From: DASWJZ01 sp963739005
Lineage (GTDB): Bacteria; Pseudomonadota; Alphaproteobacteria; Rhizobiales; Afifellaceae
Direction of reading: 5' to 3'
NCBI GenBank assembly: GCA_963739005.1
Contig: CAVTYQ010000002.1
Location: 868,001 to 932,000, forward strand
Length of the DNA: 64,000 bases
The position numbers and the translations under genes were made by a program. Below the pieces are notes generated by a model, which was not told the origin of the DNA, made no database searches, and saw nothing but the letters and a program-made list of their open reading frames with translations. Positions 43,876 to 52,274 of this stretch are shown here, piece after piece (positions within the stretch are counted from its first letter, which is position 1; every line of letters starts with the position of its first letter).

Positions 43876-44902
43876 GGCCGCCCCAACCTCGCAGGACGCG
43901 ACGCGCGCTCCCGCGCGCTCGACGCGCGCGCGCCGCAAGGCGCCGTCAGCGAAGGTGCCGGCAACCGCGCTGGTCGGGCAGACCTCGACCGGCGCCGGCC
44001 GCACGGCGCCGCGCACGCAAAGCCCGATCGTCCCGCCGCGAACGGTGGCGCGCCGGGCGCTGCTCGCGCTCGTCGCCATCATGAGCTTTCTTTCCTGCCT
44101 TTCCGTCGCCGCCGTCGCCGTGGTGGCAGACCGCGCCGAAGGCTGGCAGCGGCAGATCGCCGACGAGGTGACGATCCAGATCAAACCGGAGGACGGCGTC
44201 GATCTCGACAAGACCTCGGCGCGCGCGGCGGAGATCGCGATGCAGGTTCCGGGCATCCTCTCCGCGACGGTGCTCGACAAGAAGGAATCGACCGCCCTGC
44301 TGCAGCCCTGGCTCGGCTCCGACCTCGACATCGCCGACCTGCCGATACCGCGCCTGATCGCCGTGCGCGTCGCCGACAACGCCGACCTCGCTACGCTGTC
44401 GCGCCGGCTGAAGGAAGAGATTCCGGGCGTCGCCGTCGATGACCACGGGCGCTGGCTGCAGCGGCTCTCTGCCATGGCGCGTGTGATGACCCTCGTCGGC
44501 ATGGTCGTTCTCGGCCTTGTCTTCGCGGCGACCGCGCTCTGCGTCGTCTTCGCCACGCGCGGCGCAATGGCGGGGAACCGGATCGTCATCGAGGTGCTCC
44601 ACTTCGTCGGCGCCGAGGACAGCTACATCGCCCGCGAGTTCCAGCGGCATTTCCTGCTCCTCGGCCTGAAAGGCGCGTCGATCGGCGGCGCCATTGCCGC
44701 AGGGCTCTTCCTCGCCGTGAGCTTTCTCGGACGACTGGAGGGCCCGACGCCGGAGGAGGCGCAGCTCCGCAGCCTCTTCGGCGGCATCTCGATCGGACTC
44801 AACGGGTATGTCGGCGCCGTCATCACCGTGCTCGCGCTCGCCGTCATCATTGCGGCCACTGCTCGCATGACGGTCCGCCGAACCCTGCGGGAGCTCGATT
44901 GA
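43868..44902 (+). CDS. ftsX: Cell division protein FtsX
   Basis: 344 residues. A long basic, Thr/Ala/Pro-rich cytoplasmic N-terminus of about 55 residues, first helix near 63-86, a periplasmic loop that contacts the amidase activator EnvC, then three helices in the C-terminal half (about 205-230, 258-282, 305-330). GLKGASIGGAIAAGL is the family motif before helix 3. Partner of FtsE, and overlaps the acyltransferase start. Confidence 0.95.
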   Translation: MTEAAPTSQDATRAPARSTRARRKAPSAKVPATALVGQTSTGAGRTAPRTQSPIVPPRTVARRALLALVAIMSFLSCLSVAAVAVVADRAEGWQRQIADEVTIQIKPEDGVDLDKTSARAAEIAMQVPGILSATVLDKKESTALLQPWLGSDLDIADLPIPRLIAVRVADNADLATLSRRLKEEIPGVAVDDHGRWLQRLSAMARVMTLVGMVVLGLVFAATALCVVFATRGAMAGNRIVIEVLHFVGAEDSYIAREFQRHFLLLGLKGASIGGAIAAGLFLAVSFLGRLEGPTPEEAQLRSLFGGISIGLNGYVGAVITVLALAVIIAATARMTVRRTLRELD

Positions 44903-45708
44903 GGCGGCCGCCCGGAGACAGCAACGTGCTCGCCCGCTCCCTCCTCTTCAACGCTGCCGCCTATCTGAACTTCCTCGTCCAGGCGATCCTCTTCGCCCCG
45001 GTGCTGCTTCTGCCGGAGAGGATGTTCTGGCCGATCGGACGCTTCTGGGTGCGCTCGACCCTCTTCCTGCATCGGTCGATCTGCGGCATCGACGACGACA
45101 TCCGCGGGCGCGCGAACATCCCGACCGGCGGCTTCATCGTCGCATCGAAACACCAATCCGCTTGGGAGACGCTCCGCCTCATCGAGCTTTTTCCGCGGCC
45201 GAGCTTCATCCTGAAGCGGCAGCTCCTCTTCGTCCCGCTCTTCGGCTGGTATCTGAAGAAAGCCGGCATGATCCCGGTCGACCGCGGCAGGGGTTCCGCG
45301 GCGATCGCCGCCATGACGGCGCATGCGCGCCGCGCGATCGCGGAAGGCCGTCAGATCATCATCTTCCCGGAAGGGACGCGCCGCGCGCCGGGAGCGCCCG
45401 CCGAGTACCGCCACGGCGTCGCGCGGCTCTACGCCGAACTCGGCGTTCCCTGCCTGCCCGTCGCCCTGAATTCCGGCCTCTTCTGGCCGCGCCACGCGCT
45501 GACGCATCGGCCAGGCACCATCCTCTGTGAATGCCTGTCTCCGATCCCACCGGGACTCGATCCCGACGCCTTCCTTGCGCGGCTCAAGGACATGATCGAA
45601 TTGGCCACGGAGGCCCTGATCGCCGAGGCCTTGTCGGCGAATCGGGAGCTGCGGATTTTGCCGGAGCCGGCATCTTCAGCATCGAAAGCGGTTCGCAACA
45701 GCCGGTAG
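44899..45708 (+). CDS. Lysophospholipid acyltransferase family protein (PlsC-like)
   Basis: 269 residues. Acyltransferase motif I is KHQSAWE (an HX4E form of HX4D), motif III is FPEGTRR and GIPCLPV-type motif IV is GVPCLPVALNSG. One N-terminal membrane helix (about 15-35). The TTG start at 44899 overlaps the ftsX stop (TTGA); a later GTG at 44924 is an alternative. Transfers acyl chains to lysophosphatidic acid or another lysophospholipid. Downstream of ftsEX in many rhizobia. Confidence 0.9.
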   Translation: MRRPPGDSNVLARSLLFNAAAYLNFLVQAILFAPVLLLPERMFWPIGRFWVRSTLFLHRSICGIDDDIRGRANIPTGGFIVASKHQSAWETLRLIELFPRPSFILKRQLLFVPLFGWYLKKAGMIPVDRGRGSAAIAAMTAHARRAIAEGRQIIIFPEGTRRAPGAPAEYRHGVARLYAELGVPCLPVALNSGLFWPRHALTHRPGTILCECLSPIPPGLDPDAFLARLKDMIELATEALIAEALSANRELRILPEPASSASKAVRNSR

Positions 45709-45764
45709 GATACATCATTTATTCATACCATATGTCGTAGCATCGTGGGGAAAAGAGAGAACAC

Positions 45765-45794
45765 TTGACGCCATAAGTCCATGCAGCTTACAAA
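45765..45794 (+). promoter_or_regulatory. Probable sigma-70 promoter of the 112-residue orphan gene
   Basis: CTTGACG (TTGACG at 45765-45770), an 18-base spacer and TACAAA (45789-45794), 26 bases before the ATG at 45820. The TTGAC box with a preceding C is the alphaproteobacterial form. The -10 is weak (4 of 6 bases). The surrounding 110 bases are AT-rich. Confidence 0.45.
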
Positions 45795-45819
45795 TATTGT
45801 TCCCTTTCTGTTCTAGAGA

Positions 45820-46158
45820 ATGGCCATGACCCCGTTGCCGCAAATATCCCGCGTCGCGATCGCCGCCGGCCTGCCGGCCCGCTACCTCTATTGGGTTGGG
45901 CGCTCCGGCAGGCGCCACCTCTTCACCTGCACCGGTGGCGCTGCGGCGTCTGATTTCGAGTCCGGCGTCGCAATCGCGGTCGCGGGCGGCGAGATCGTCT
46001 GGATCGGGGACGTCGACCTGCTGGCGCGGATGCCGCTAGCAGCGCGCCCGCGGCGCGCCGAGGTCTACGTGCATTTCCTCGCTTCGACGCCGGCCGAGCG
46101 GCGCGCCGTCATCGACGACCTCCGGCCCGAACGGCAGCAGTTGCGGCTCGCCGCCTAG
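45820..46158 (+). CDS. Hypothetical protein, 112 residues
   Basis: Not recognised. It is a soluble-looking protein rich in hydrophobic and arginine residues: YLYWVGRSGRRHLFTCTGG near residue 24-42, then an alternating strand pattern GVAIAVAGGEIVWIGDVD, and a charged helical end TPAERRAVIDDLRPERQQLRLAA. No signal peptide or membrane helix. It ends overlapping the cyclotransferase gene on the other strand by four bases and has its own plausible promoter, so it is probably real. Confidence 0.7.
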   Translation: MAMTPLPQISRVAIAAGLPARYLYWVGRSGRRHLFTCTGGAAASDFESGVAIAVAGGEIVWIGDVDLLARMPLAARPRRAEVYVHFLASTPAERRAVIDDLRPERQQLRLAA

Positions 46159-46694
46159 CCCGATTGCGCGGCGGCGCTCAGCTGGAGCCGTGCCGCCAGC
46201 CGTGAGAGCAGCGCGTCGGGCATGCCAAGCTCGGCGAGATGCGCTGCCGTGCTGATCACGTAGTCGCGGTTCGGTCCCGCCTGCCCGGTGGCCCCGGTGA
46301 CGAGGCGGAGTTGCGTCTCCTCGTCGAGCTTTCCGGCGTATTGCCGGTGGTCGCGGTCGACCAGGTAGGTGAGCGCGTTTGCCTCCATCCCGTCGGCGAA
46401 GCGGATCGGCCGCATTCGTTCCAGATAGACAGCGGTCACCTGCTCGCGCTCGCGGAGATAGGCTACGACCGCTTCGCGGGCGTCCGCCGCGACGCGGAAT
46501 GCGATGCCGCGGCAATTCCCACCCCGGTCGAGCCCGAGCACCAGACCCGGACGCTCCGCCGTCCCGCGGTGCACCCAGGAATAGACGCAAAGCGCCCGGT
46601 GTGCGCCGTTAAGCCGCGCAACCCGGCTCTCCACATAGGGAAAACCCGGCCGCCACATCAGCGATCCGTAGCCGAACACCCACAAATCGGTCAT
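46155..46694 (-). CDS. ChaC-like gamma-glutamylcyclotransferase
   Basis: 179 residues. The N-terminal motif WVFGYGSLMWRP is the ChaC glutathione-specific cyclotransferase signature and the catalytic Glu lies in YLREREQVTAVY; VHRGTAERPGLVLGLDRGG and NRDYVIST are further family stretches. It would cleave glutathione to 5-oxoproline and Cys-Gly. The start at 46694 precedes the YGSL core; the longer upstream frame overlaps the divergent DUF2125 gene. Confidence 0.92.
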   Translation of the reverse strand: MTDLWVFGYGSLMWRPGFPYVESRVARLNGAHRALCVYSWVHRGTAERPGLVLGLDRGGNCRGIAFRVAADAREAVVAYLREREQVTAVYLERMRPIRFADGMEANALTYLVDRDHRQYAGKLDEETQLRLVTGATGQAGPNRDYVISTAAHLAELGMPDALLSRLAARLQLSAAAQSG

Positions 46695-46779
46695 GGATCG
46701 GTCCTTGAGTGCGCTCCGGGGACGGGCCGGGTCGCCTAGCAAAGCGAAACCTGCGCCGCAACTGTCGAAGAGGAGAAGG

Positions 46780-47763
46780 ATGCGCCGTCTCGTCGCCGCC
46801 CTCGTCATCGTCGTCATCCTTCTCGCCGCGTGGGTCGGCGGATGGTTCTGGTTTGCCGACTATGTCGGCCGCAACGTCGAGCCGGTGCTGCACGAGATCG
46901 CGCGCCGCGGGGTGGAGATCGATTGCCCCAGCCGCTCGGTGGTCGGCTTCCCTTTCGCGGTCCGCGTTTCGTGTACGCAGACGTCCGTCGCCGAGCAATC
47001 GACGGGGACTCGGGCGAGCCTCCCCGGCGCGACCGGCGGCGCTTCGGTCTTCCACCCGATGACGGCGGAGGTCGCGCTCGAATCGCCGGTGCGGGTCGAG
47101 TCGCCGCTGCTTCAGGGGCCGGTCGAGCTCCGCTGGAAGGATGCGGCCGTCGACGTCGGGATAGGCATGAGCGGCCCGAAGACCGTTTCGTTCGACGCCA
47201 CCGATCTCCTCGGCGCATTCACGGTGCCTGGCCTTCCCGAGCAGACCGTCGCGGCGACAAGCGCCGAGGCGCATCTCGCCCCCTCGGCAAACGGCGGGAG
47301 CGCGGTCGCAGTCGCTTTCACCGACCTCGCCTTCGCATCCGGCGGCACGCGCTTTCCTCCGGTGACGGGGAGCGCCACCGCCGAACTATCCGTGCCGCCG
47401 CGTGCGCTTGCCTCCGGAAGAGCCGGCCTCAAGCTTCCGATTGAAGCGCGCGGCATCCAGGTGATGATCGAGAATGGCGGCGCGCGCTTCATGGTGGAGG
47501 GCGACATCGCGCTCGGGCCCGAGGGCGTGCTCGACGGGACGTTGATCCTTCGCGTCGCCGGCGCCGAGGCGTTGCCGGAGTTCATCGCGGCGCTGCCGCA
47601 GAAGTTTCAGAAGATCGCCAACGCGGTCGCCGCCGGTCTCTTCGCCTTCGGACAGCCGACCAAGGTCGACGGCAAGCCGGGAAGCGAGGTGCGCGTGACG
47701 ATCAGCAAGAGCCGCGCGCAGATCGGGCCTATCGAGGTCGAGCTGCCGCGCGTCGTGCTCTAG
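46780..47763 (+). CDS. DUF2125 family protein
   Basis: 327 residues, one N-terminal helix (3-24) and a long periplasmic part of alternating beta-strands. Start ATG at 46780 has GGAGAAGG directly before it, better than an earlier ATG at 46693 inside the divergent ChaC gene. CPSRSVVGFPFAVRVSC, SPVRVESPLLQGPVELRWK and GKPGSEVRVTISKSRAQIGPI are DUF2125-typical. Function unknown. Conserved next to tyrC-hisC in rhizobia; its stop overlaps the stop of the tyrC remnant. Confidence 0.88.
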   Translation: MRRLVAALVIVVILLAAWVGGWFWFADYVGRNVEPVLHEIARRGVEIDCPSRSVVGFPFAVRVSCTQTSVAEQSTGTRASLPGATGGASVFHPMTAEVALESPVRVESPLLQGPVELRWKDAAVDVGIGMSGPKTVSFDATDLLGAFTVPGLPEQTVAATSAEAHLAPSANGGSAVAVAFTDLAFASGGTRFPPVTGSATAELSVPPRALASGRAGLKLPIEARGIQVMIENGGARFMVEGDIALGPEGVLDGTLILRVAGAEALPEFIAALPQKFQKIANAVAAGLFAFGQPTKVDGKPGSEVRVTISKSRAQIGPIEVELPRVVL

Positions 47764-47858
47764 GGTTTCTCAACGCCGTGCGGGCGGCCGAGGTCGGACG
47801 TCGCGGTCTCCTGCCCAGCCTCGATGATGCCGCGGCGGATAGCGCGGGTACGCGGAAT
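47760..47858 (-). pseudogene. Remnant of a native tyrC C-terminus
   Basis: Open minus-strand frame from 47858 to a TAG at 47762-47760, encoding IPRTRAIRRGIIEAGQETAT and then SDLGRPHGVEKP, 32 codons plus stop, with an in-frame TAG just before it. RTRAIRR-IIEAGQ and a final GRP are, from memory, what rhizobial TyrC proteins end with, and the position next to DUF2125 is where native tyrC ends. GC-rich like the neighbours, unlike the intact tyrA upstream. The rest of the native gene is gone. Confidence 0.7.
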
Positions 47859-48880
47859 CTAGCCGCCTAAATACTGGCTAACTTCCTGGGGAGATCATAG
47901 AGCCTAGTCATCAAGGGAGTACCGGTCTGCTAATCCTCGTGGTGACCTTCAAATCTTTCCTCGACTTTACAGAGATATGCTCTCTTTCGATGATTTTTCG
48001 GCGAGTTAACCTGCTAGTTGAAAGATCATGGAATATCTTTTCTCCGTCACCCTTTCTTATTGCTTCAGCGAGCGAAGATAGGTCTGCGTTAAACTCCGCC
48101 AGAACATCAAGAATTGCTTCACGGTTTCTCAAAAATATATCCCTCCAAATCGTCGGATTCGAGGAGGCGATGCGCGTAAAGTCGCGAAATCCTCCTGCAG
48201 AAAATTTCATCACCTCAGAATCGGAAATGCGCTCGTGGCGCAACGCGGTATGAAATATCGTAAAGGCTAGCAAATGAGGAATATGGCTGGTAATAGCAAG
48301 AATATAGTCATGGTGCTTAGCAGACATAATCTCCACATGAGAACCAAGTGATCGCCAAAACGCTTTGATCCGATCAATAGAGACGATATCCTCTTCATCG
48401 GTTGGAGTTATAATACACCATCTATCCAGGAATAGGTCGGCCATCCCACTCTCCGGCCCTGAATTCTCAGTCCCGGCCAATGGGTGAGAAGGTATGAAAT
48501 GAACGTCATCACGGAGATAGGGAGCTACATCTCCCACGACAGAGCGTTTCACCGAACCCACATCCGTAAGAATCGCTCCCCCTTTGAGGAATTCGCCTAT
48601 TTCAGAGGCGACCGCGCCCATTTGGCCCACGGGTACACAAAGAACTACAACGTCGGCACCTTCAATCGCTTCTCGATTTGTATCTACAACCCTGGCGTTA
48701 CCCAGCCCGAGGCGAAGAACTGTCTTCCGTATCTTGGAGGAGATATCTGTGACCACTATCTGATCCGCAGCTGAGTACTCCCGTGCGGCCCGGGTGATGG
48801 ATGAGCCAATCAACCCCTGCCCGATGATAGCGAGTTTGCGGACCACTTGTTCCATGCTGTCTTTTCTACCTTAGAAATTC
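47859..48880. other. AT-rich segment carrying the replaced tyrA
   Basis: Lines sampled at 47941-48000 and 48301-48360 each contain 24 G+C in 60 bases (40%), while 49081-49140 in hisC has 40 of 60 (67%). The change is sharp: at the right edge it lies within the last codons of hisC (near 48880), at the left just after the remnant. No repeats, integrase or IS ends are seen at either edge. Confidence 0.75.
47911..48855 (-). CDS. tyrA: Prephenate/arogenate dehydrogenase family protein (TyrA)
   Basis: 314 residues, oxidative decarboxylation of prephenate or arogenate in tyrosine synthesis. NAD motif GQGLIGSS near residues 12-19, catalytic His region SHPLAGTENSGP, DVGSVKR and the C-terminal helical domain with KHHDYILAITSHIPHLL and FSAGGFRDFTRIA. 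It is distinctly AT-rich with A/T-ending codons, and the product (Asp/Ile/Lys-rich) differs from the Ala/Arg-rich neighbours. It sits in the usual tyrC place between DUF2125 and hisC, and a remnant of the older copy follows. Probably foreign. Confidence 0.93.
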   Translation of the reverse strand: MEQVVRKLAIIGQGLIGSSITRAAREYSAADQIVVTDISSKIRKTVLRLGLGNARVVDTNREAIEGADVVVLCVPVGQMGAVASEIGEFLKGGAILTDVGSVKRSVVGDVAPYLRDDVHFIPSHPLAGTENSGPESGMADLFLDRWCIITPTDEEDIVSIDRIKAFWRSLGSHVEIMSAKHHDYILAITSHIPHLLAFTIFHTALRHERISDSEVMKFSAGGFRDFTRIASSNPTIWRDIFLRNREAILDVLAEFNADLSSLAEAIRKGDGEKIFHDLSTSRLTRRKIIEREHISVKSRKDLKVTTRISRPVLP

Positions 48881-49981
48881 CCTCAGCGCGTCGACCAGCG
48901 CGAGGTTCGCTTCCTCCGAGCCGACCGTCATCCGAAGCGCGTTCGGGAAGCCGTAGCTGGCGACGCGGCGAAGCACGAGCCCGCGCTCGCGCAGGAAGAG
49001 ATCCGCCTCGACCGCGCCTTTACCCTTCGCGTCGTCGAAGTGGATCAGCAGGAAGTTGCCGATGCTCGGCGTGACGCGGAATCCCAGCGCCGCGATCTCG
49101 CGAGTCAGCCAATCGAGCCACACCGAGTTGTGCGCCACCGCCAATTCGAGGTGCGCGCGGTCGGCAAGCGCGGCGGCTCCAGCGGCGAGCGCCGGCCCGT
49201 TGACGTTGAACGGCCCGCGCGTGCGGTTCAGCGCATCGATCACCGAAGCCGGTCCATAGGCCCAGCCGATACGAAGATTGGCGAGGCCGAATATCTTCGA
49301 GAAGGTGCGCGTCATCACGACGTTCCCGGCTTCCGCCGCCAGCTCTACGCCACTCGCATAGTCGTTGCGGCGCACGTATTCCGCATAGGCCGCGTCGAGC
49401 ACGAGAAGCACGTCGCCCGGCAAGCCGGCGTGCAATCGCTTCACCTCGTCATAGGGAATGTAGGTGCCGGTCGGGTTGTTGGGATTGGCGACATAGACCA
49501 GGCGCGTCTTCGGTGTGACCCGCGAAAGGATCGCGTCGACGTCGACGGTCTCCGCCCGCTCCGGCGCGACGACCGGCGTCCCGCCGGAGGCGAGGATGGC
49601 GATCTTGTAGACCAGGAATCCGTGCGCGGAGTAGATCGCCTCGTCGCCCGGGGAGAGGTAGTTCTGCGCGATCAGCGTCAAGAGCTCGTCGGAGCCGTTG
49701 CCGCAGACGATGCGCTCGGGGTTCAGCCCGAACGTCGTCGCGATCGCTTCGCGCAGCACGCTCGCCGAGCCTTCCGGGTAGACATGCAGCTTGTCGGCGT
49801 TGGCGCGGTAGGCCTCGATCGCAAGCGGGCTCGGTCCAAGCGGCGTCTCGTTCGACGACAGCTTGAAGACGCGTGCGGCGCCCGACTTGTCGTCGCCCGG
49901 CACGTAGGCGGAAATCTGGTGCACGCCGGTGCGCGGACGCGGGCCTGCGGCAATCACGGCTTTGGCGCCGGCGGCACTCAC
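48866..49981 (-). CDS. hisC: Histidinol-phosphate aminotransferase
   Basis: 371 residues, PLP fold type I. FKLSSNETPLGPSPLA start region, NPNNPTGTYI, PLP lysine in TRTFSKIFGLANLRIGW near residue 226. Next to chorismate mutase and tyrA, it may act on phenylpyruvate/prephenate as well as imidazole acetol phosphate, as rhizobial HisC-type enzymes in this block often do. The stop codon area (GAATTTCTAAGGTAG) is already AT-rich, marking the edge of the foreign piece. Confidence 0.95.
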   Translation of the reverse strand: MSAAGAKAVIAAGPRPRTGVHQISAYVPGDDKSGAARVFKLSSNETPLGPSPLAIEAYRANADKLHVYPEGSASVLREAIATTFGLNPERIVCGNGSDELLTLIAQNYLSPGDEAIYSAHGFLVYKIAILASGGTPVVAPERAETVDVDAILSRVTPKTRLVYVANPNNPTGTYIPYDEVKRLHAGLPGDVLLVLDAAYAEYVRRNDYASGVELAAEAGNVVMTRTFSKIFGLANLRIGWAYGPASVIDALNRTRGPFNVNGPALAAGAAALADRAHLELAVAHNSVWLDWLTREIAALGFRVTPSIGNFLLIHFDDAKGKGAVEADLFLRERGLVLRRVASYGFPNALRMTVGSEEANLALVDALREFLR

Positions 49982-50784
49982 GCGACGCGCTCCGAAAGCC
50001 AGCGGATCGGCGTGTAGAAGCCGCCGACCTCGCGCACGGACCTGACGGGAAAGCCCACCGCCTTAGCGAGCTCATCGATCCCGACGGCGACGGGAAGCGC
50101 CACAAGCGCCTCTTCCTCGGCGCGTCCGGCGACGGTGCCGCCGAGCGATGCAACGGCCTGCTTCAGCCGCGGCATGGCCTTCACGGCGACGAGGCGGTTG
50201 TCGGGGACGAAACTCTGTTTGAGAGGCGGGCCTACAACATAAGCGGCGAGATCGGCGTGACGGTCGGGGCTCTCGATGAACGGCAGCTTGGCAAAGATCT
50301 TAGGCGCGTTGGCGCCGACGAGGCCGCCCCACCATCGACCCTTCGACTGCGCGGCGACAACGGCCACCGCCTTCCGCGAGCGGGCGACGTCCGCAATCGC
50401 CGCGTCGCTCGTTCTTGCCTGTTCGACCGGCACGGAGAATCCAAAATAGAAGCGCACGAGGTCGCGCATGGCGAGCGCGTCCTTCACCGGCCCGGCGACG
50501 ACGTGAAACGGCGCCTGCATCGCGGTGAAGGTCGTGATGATCTCGCGCCAGATGTGTTCGACGGTCTGAAGCGGCAGCGCGCCGGTATGGCGAAGCGCGA
50601 TGCGGCGCATCATGTCGGCCTCGCGGTCGGGGCGGAAAGCGGCGCCGGGCTTGCTCGTGCCCTTGATCTCGATCAGCTCCGCGATCACGCCCGAGCGGTC
50701 GATCAGAAGCCGGTGCATGGCTTCGTCGATCGCGTCGATGCGATCGCGGATCGCGGTCAGCGGATCGGGCGCCGCCTTGTCCAT
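49978..50784 (-). CDS. Chorismate mutase family protein
   Basis: 268 residues. N-terminal AroQ helical chorismate mutase: AIRDRIDAIDEAMHRLLIDR, LIEIKGT, FRPDREADMMRRI and a helix ending in EIITTFTAMQ; the second half resembles the periplasmic-binding-like prephenate dehydratase fold but lacks a recognisable catalytic TRF motif, so it may be a non-catalytic extension. ATG 50784 has a weak GAGGGCGAG ribosome-binding site and starts MDKAAPDPL. Overlaps hisC (ATGA). Supplies prephenate to the following enzymes. Confidence 0.88.
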   Translation of the reverse strand: MDKAAPDPLTAIRDRIDAIDEAMHRLLIDRSGVIAELIEIKGTSKPGAAFRPDREADMMRRIALRHTGALPLQTVEHIWREIITTFTAMQAPFHVVAGPVKDALAMRDLVRFYFGFSVPVEQARTSDAAIADVARSRKAVAVVAAQSKGRWWGGLVGANAPKIFAKLPFIESPDRHADLAAYVVGPPLKQSFVPDNRLVAVKAMPRLKQAVASLGGTVAGRAEEEALVALPVAVGIDELAKAVGFPVRSVREVGGFYTPIRWLSERVA

Positions 50785-50960
50785 TCTCGCCCTCTTGGAA
50801 TTTGCGCCTTTCGCGCCCGCGTCATTAGCCGCCGTCCCGGCCGAACGCAAAGAAAACATTGAGACTTCAACCGCGGCGCTGTCGGGGCGAACCTCTGGGC
50901 CTGCCTGCAATTTCCGCCGCCATTGACGCCGGGAGCCGAGGGGGATAACCAGACCCTCTC

Positions 50961-51018
50961 CCGTGGTGAATTTGAGCCGGCCGGCTTGCAGCCACGTTAA
51001 ACAAACTTGCTAAAAGGC
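50961..51018 (+). promoter_or_regulatory. SAM-II riboswitch upstream of metX
   Basis: Matches the SAM-II consensus closely: CGTGG (50962-50966) pairs with CCACG (50992-50996); the loop segment GAATTTGAGCCGGCCGGCTT and the conserved GTTAAACAAACTTGCTAAAAGG tail that forms the pseudoknot are present. It binds S-adenosylmethionine and lowers metX expression. Downstream, GGCCG (51016-51020) can pair with CGGCC (51057-51061) ahead of GGTTTTTT, a possible terminator. About 70 bases to the metX ATG. Confidence 0.93.
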
Positions 51019-51089
51019 CGGAGGTGGAACCCCCGGTCTTGTGCTTTGATGAAGCGCGGCCGGTTTTTTGTTGAGGTTCCGCACTGGCC

Positions 51090-52274
51090 ATGACGCGCAT
51101 CGACACGCACCTCGCCGAGATGGAGACGATCGCACGCGCGCAGGCGGAGCGGCCGGCGAGCCCGATCGCGCATTTCGGCGCGGACGAGCCGTTGCCGCTC
51201 GATGCCGGCGTCTCGCTTTCGCCCTTCCAGGTCGCCTATCAGACCTATGGCGAGCTGAACGCCGACAAGTCGAACGCCGTCCTTGTCTGCCACGCGCTTT
51301 CCGGCGACCAGCACGTCGCGAGCGTGCATCCGGTCACCGGCAAACAGGGCTGGTGGTCGCTGATGGTCGGGCCGGGGCGCCCGATCGACACCGAGCGCTA
51401 CTTCGTGATCTGCGCCAACGTGCTCGGCGGCTGCATGGGCACGACCGGTCCCGCCTCGGTCGATCCAAAGAGCGGACAGCCCTACGGCCTCGACCTTCCC
51501 ATCATCACCGTCCGCGACATGGTGCGGGCTCAGGCGATGCTGATCGAGCGCCTCGGCATCGACACGCTCCTTTGCGTGCTCGGCGGCTCGATGGGCGGCA
51601 TGCAGGTCCTGCAGTGGGCGGCGAGCTTCCCGGAGCGCGTCTTCGCCGCCATGCCGATCGCCTGCGCGGCGCGTCACTCGTCGCAGAACATCGCCTTCCA
51701 CGAGGTCGGGCGGCAGGCGGTGATGGCCGACCCCGACTGGTGCGGCGGCAAATATGCCGAGGCCGGCAAAAGCCCGCGCAAGGGCCTCGCAGTCGCACGC
51801 ATGGCCGCGCACATCACCTATCTCTCGGAAGAAGCGCTGCATCGGAAGTTCGGCCGCCACCTGCAGGACCGCACCAAGCTCGCGTTCGGCTTCGACGCCG
51901 ACTTCCAGGTGGAATCCTATCTGCGCCATCAGGGGCGATCGTTCGTCGGCCGCTTCGACGCCAATTCCTACCTCTACATGACGCGCGCGATGGACTACTT
52001 TGACCTTGCCGAGGACTATGACGGTGTCCTCGCCAACGCCTTCCGCGGGACGAAGACGCGCTTCTGCGTCGTCTCTTTCACCTCCGACTGGCTGTTCCCA
52101 ACGGCGGAAAACCGCACCATCGTGCACGCGCTGAACGCCGCCGGCGCGAACGTCTCCTTCGTCGAGATCGAGACCGACGGCGGGCACGACGCCTTCCTGC
52201 TCGACGAGCCGGAGGTCTTCCGCACCGTCTCCGGCTTCCTCTCCGCCGCAGCGCGCCGCCGGGGCGTCAAATGA
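51090..52274 (+). CDS. metX: Homoserine O-acetyltransferase
   Basis: 394 residues, alpha/beta hydrolase fold. Acylates homoserine for methionine synthesis. GGSMGGMQ carries the nucleophilic Ser, SDWLFP the Asp and GGHDAFLLD the His; QTYGELNADKSNAVLVCHALSG at the N-terminus is typical. ATG 51090 follows GAGGTTCCGCAC. Overlaps metW as ATGA; controlled by the SAM-II riboswitch upstream. Confidence 0.96.
   Translation: MTRIDTHLAEMETIARAQAERPASPIAHFGADEPLPLDAGVSLSPFQVAYQTYGELNADKSNAVLVCHALSGDQHVASVHPVTGKQGWWSLMVGPGRPIDTERYFVICANVLGGCMGTTGPASVDPKSGQPYGLDLPIITVRDMVRAQAMLIERLGIDTLLCVLGGSMGGMQVLQWAASFPERVFAAMPIACAARHSSQNIAFHEVGRQAVMADPDWCGGKYAEAGKSPRKGLAVARMAAHITYLSEEALHRKFGRHLQDRTKLAFGFDADFQVESYLRHQGRSFVGRFDANSYLYMTRAMDYFDLAEDYDGVLANAFRGTKTRFCVVSFTSDWLFPTAENRTIVHALNAAGANVSFVEIETDGGHDAFLLDEPEVFRTVSGFLSAAARRRGVK

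Noticed and set aside
45130..45180. HX4E instead of HX4D in the PlsC-like acyltransferase
   Set aside because: Related bacterial acyltransferases with KHQSxWE are known to me, so it is a subfamily feature and not a defect.
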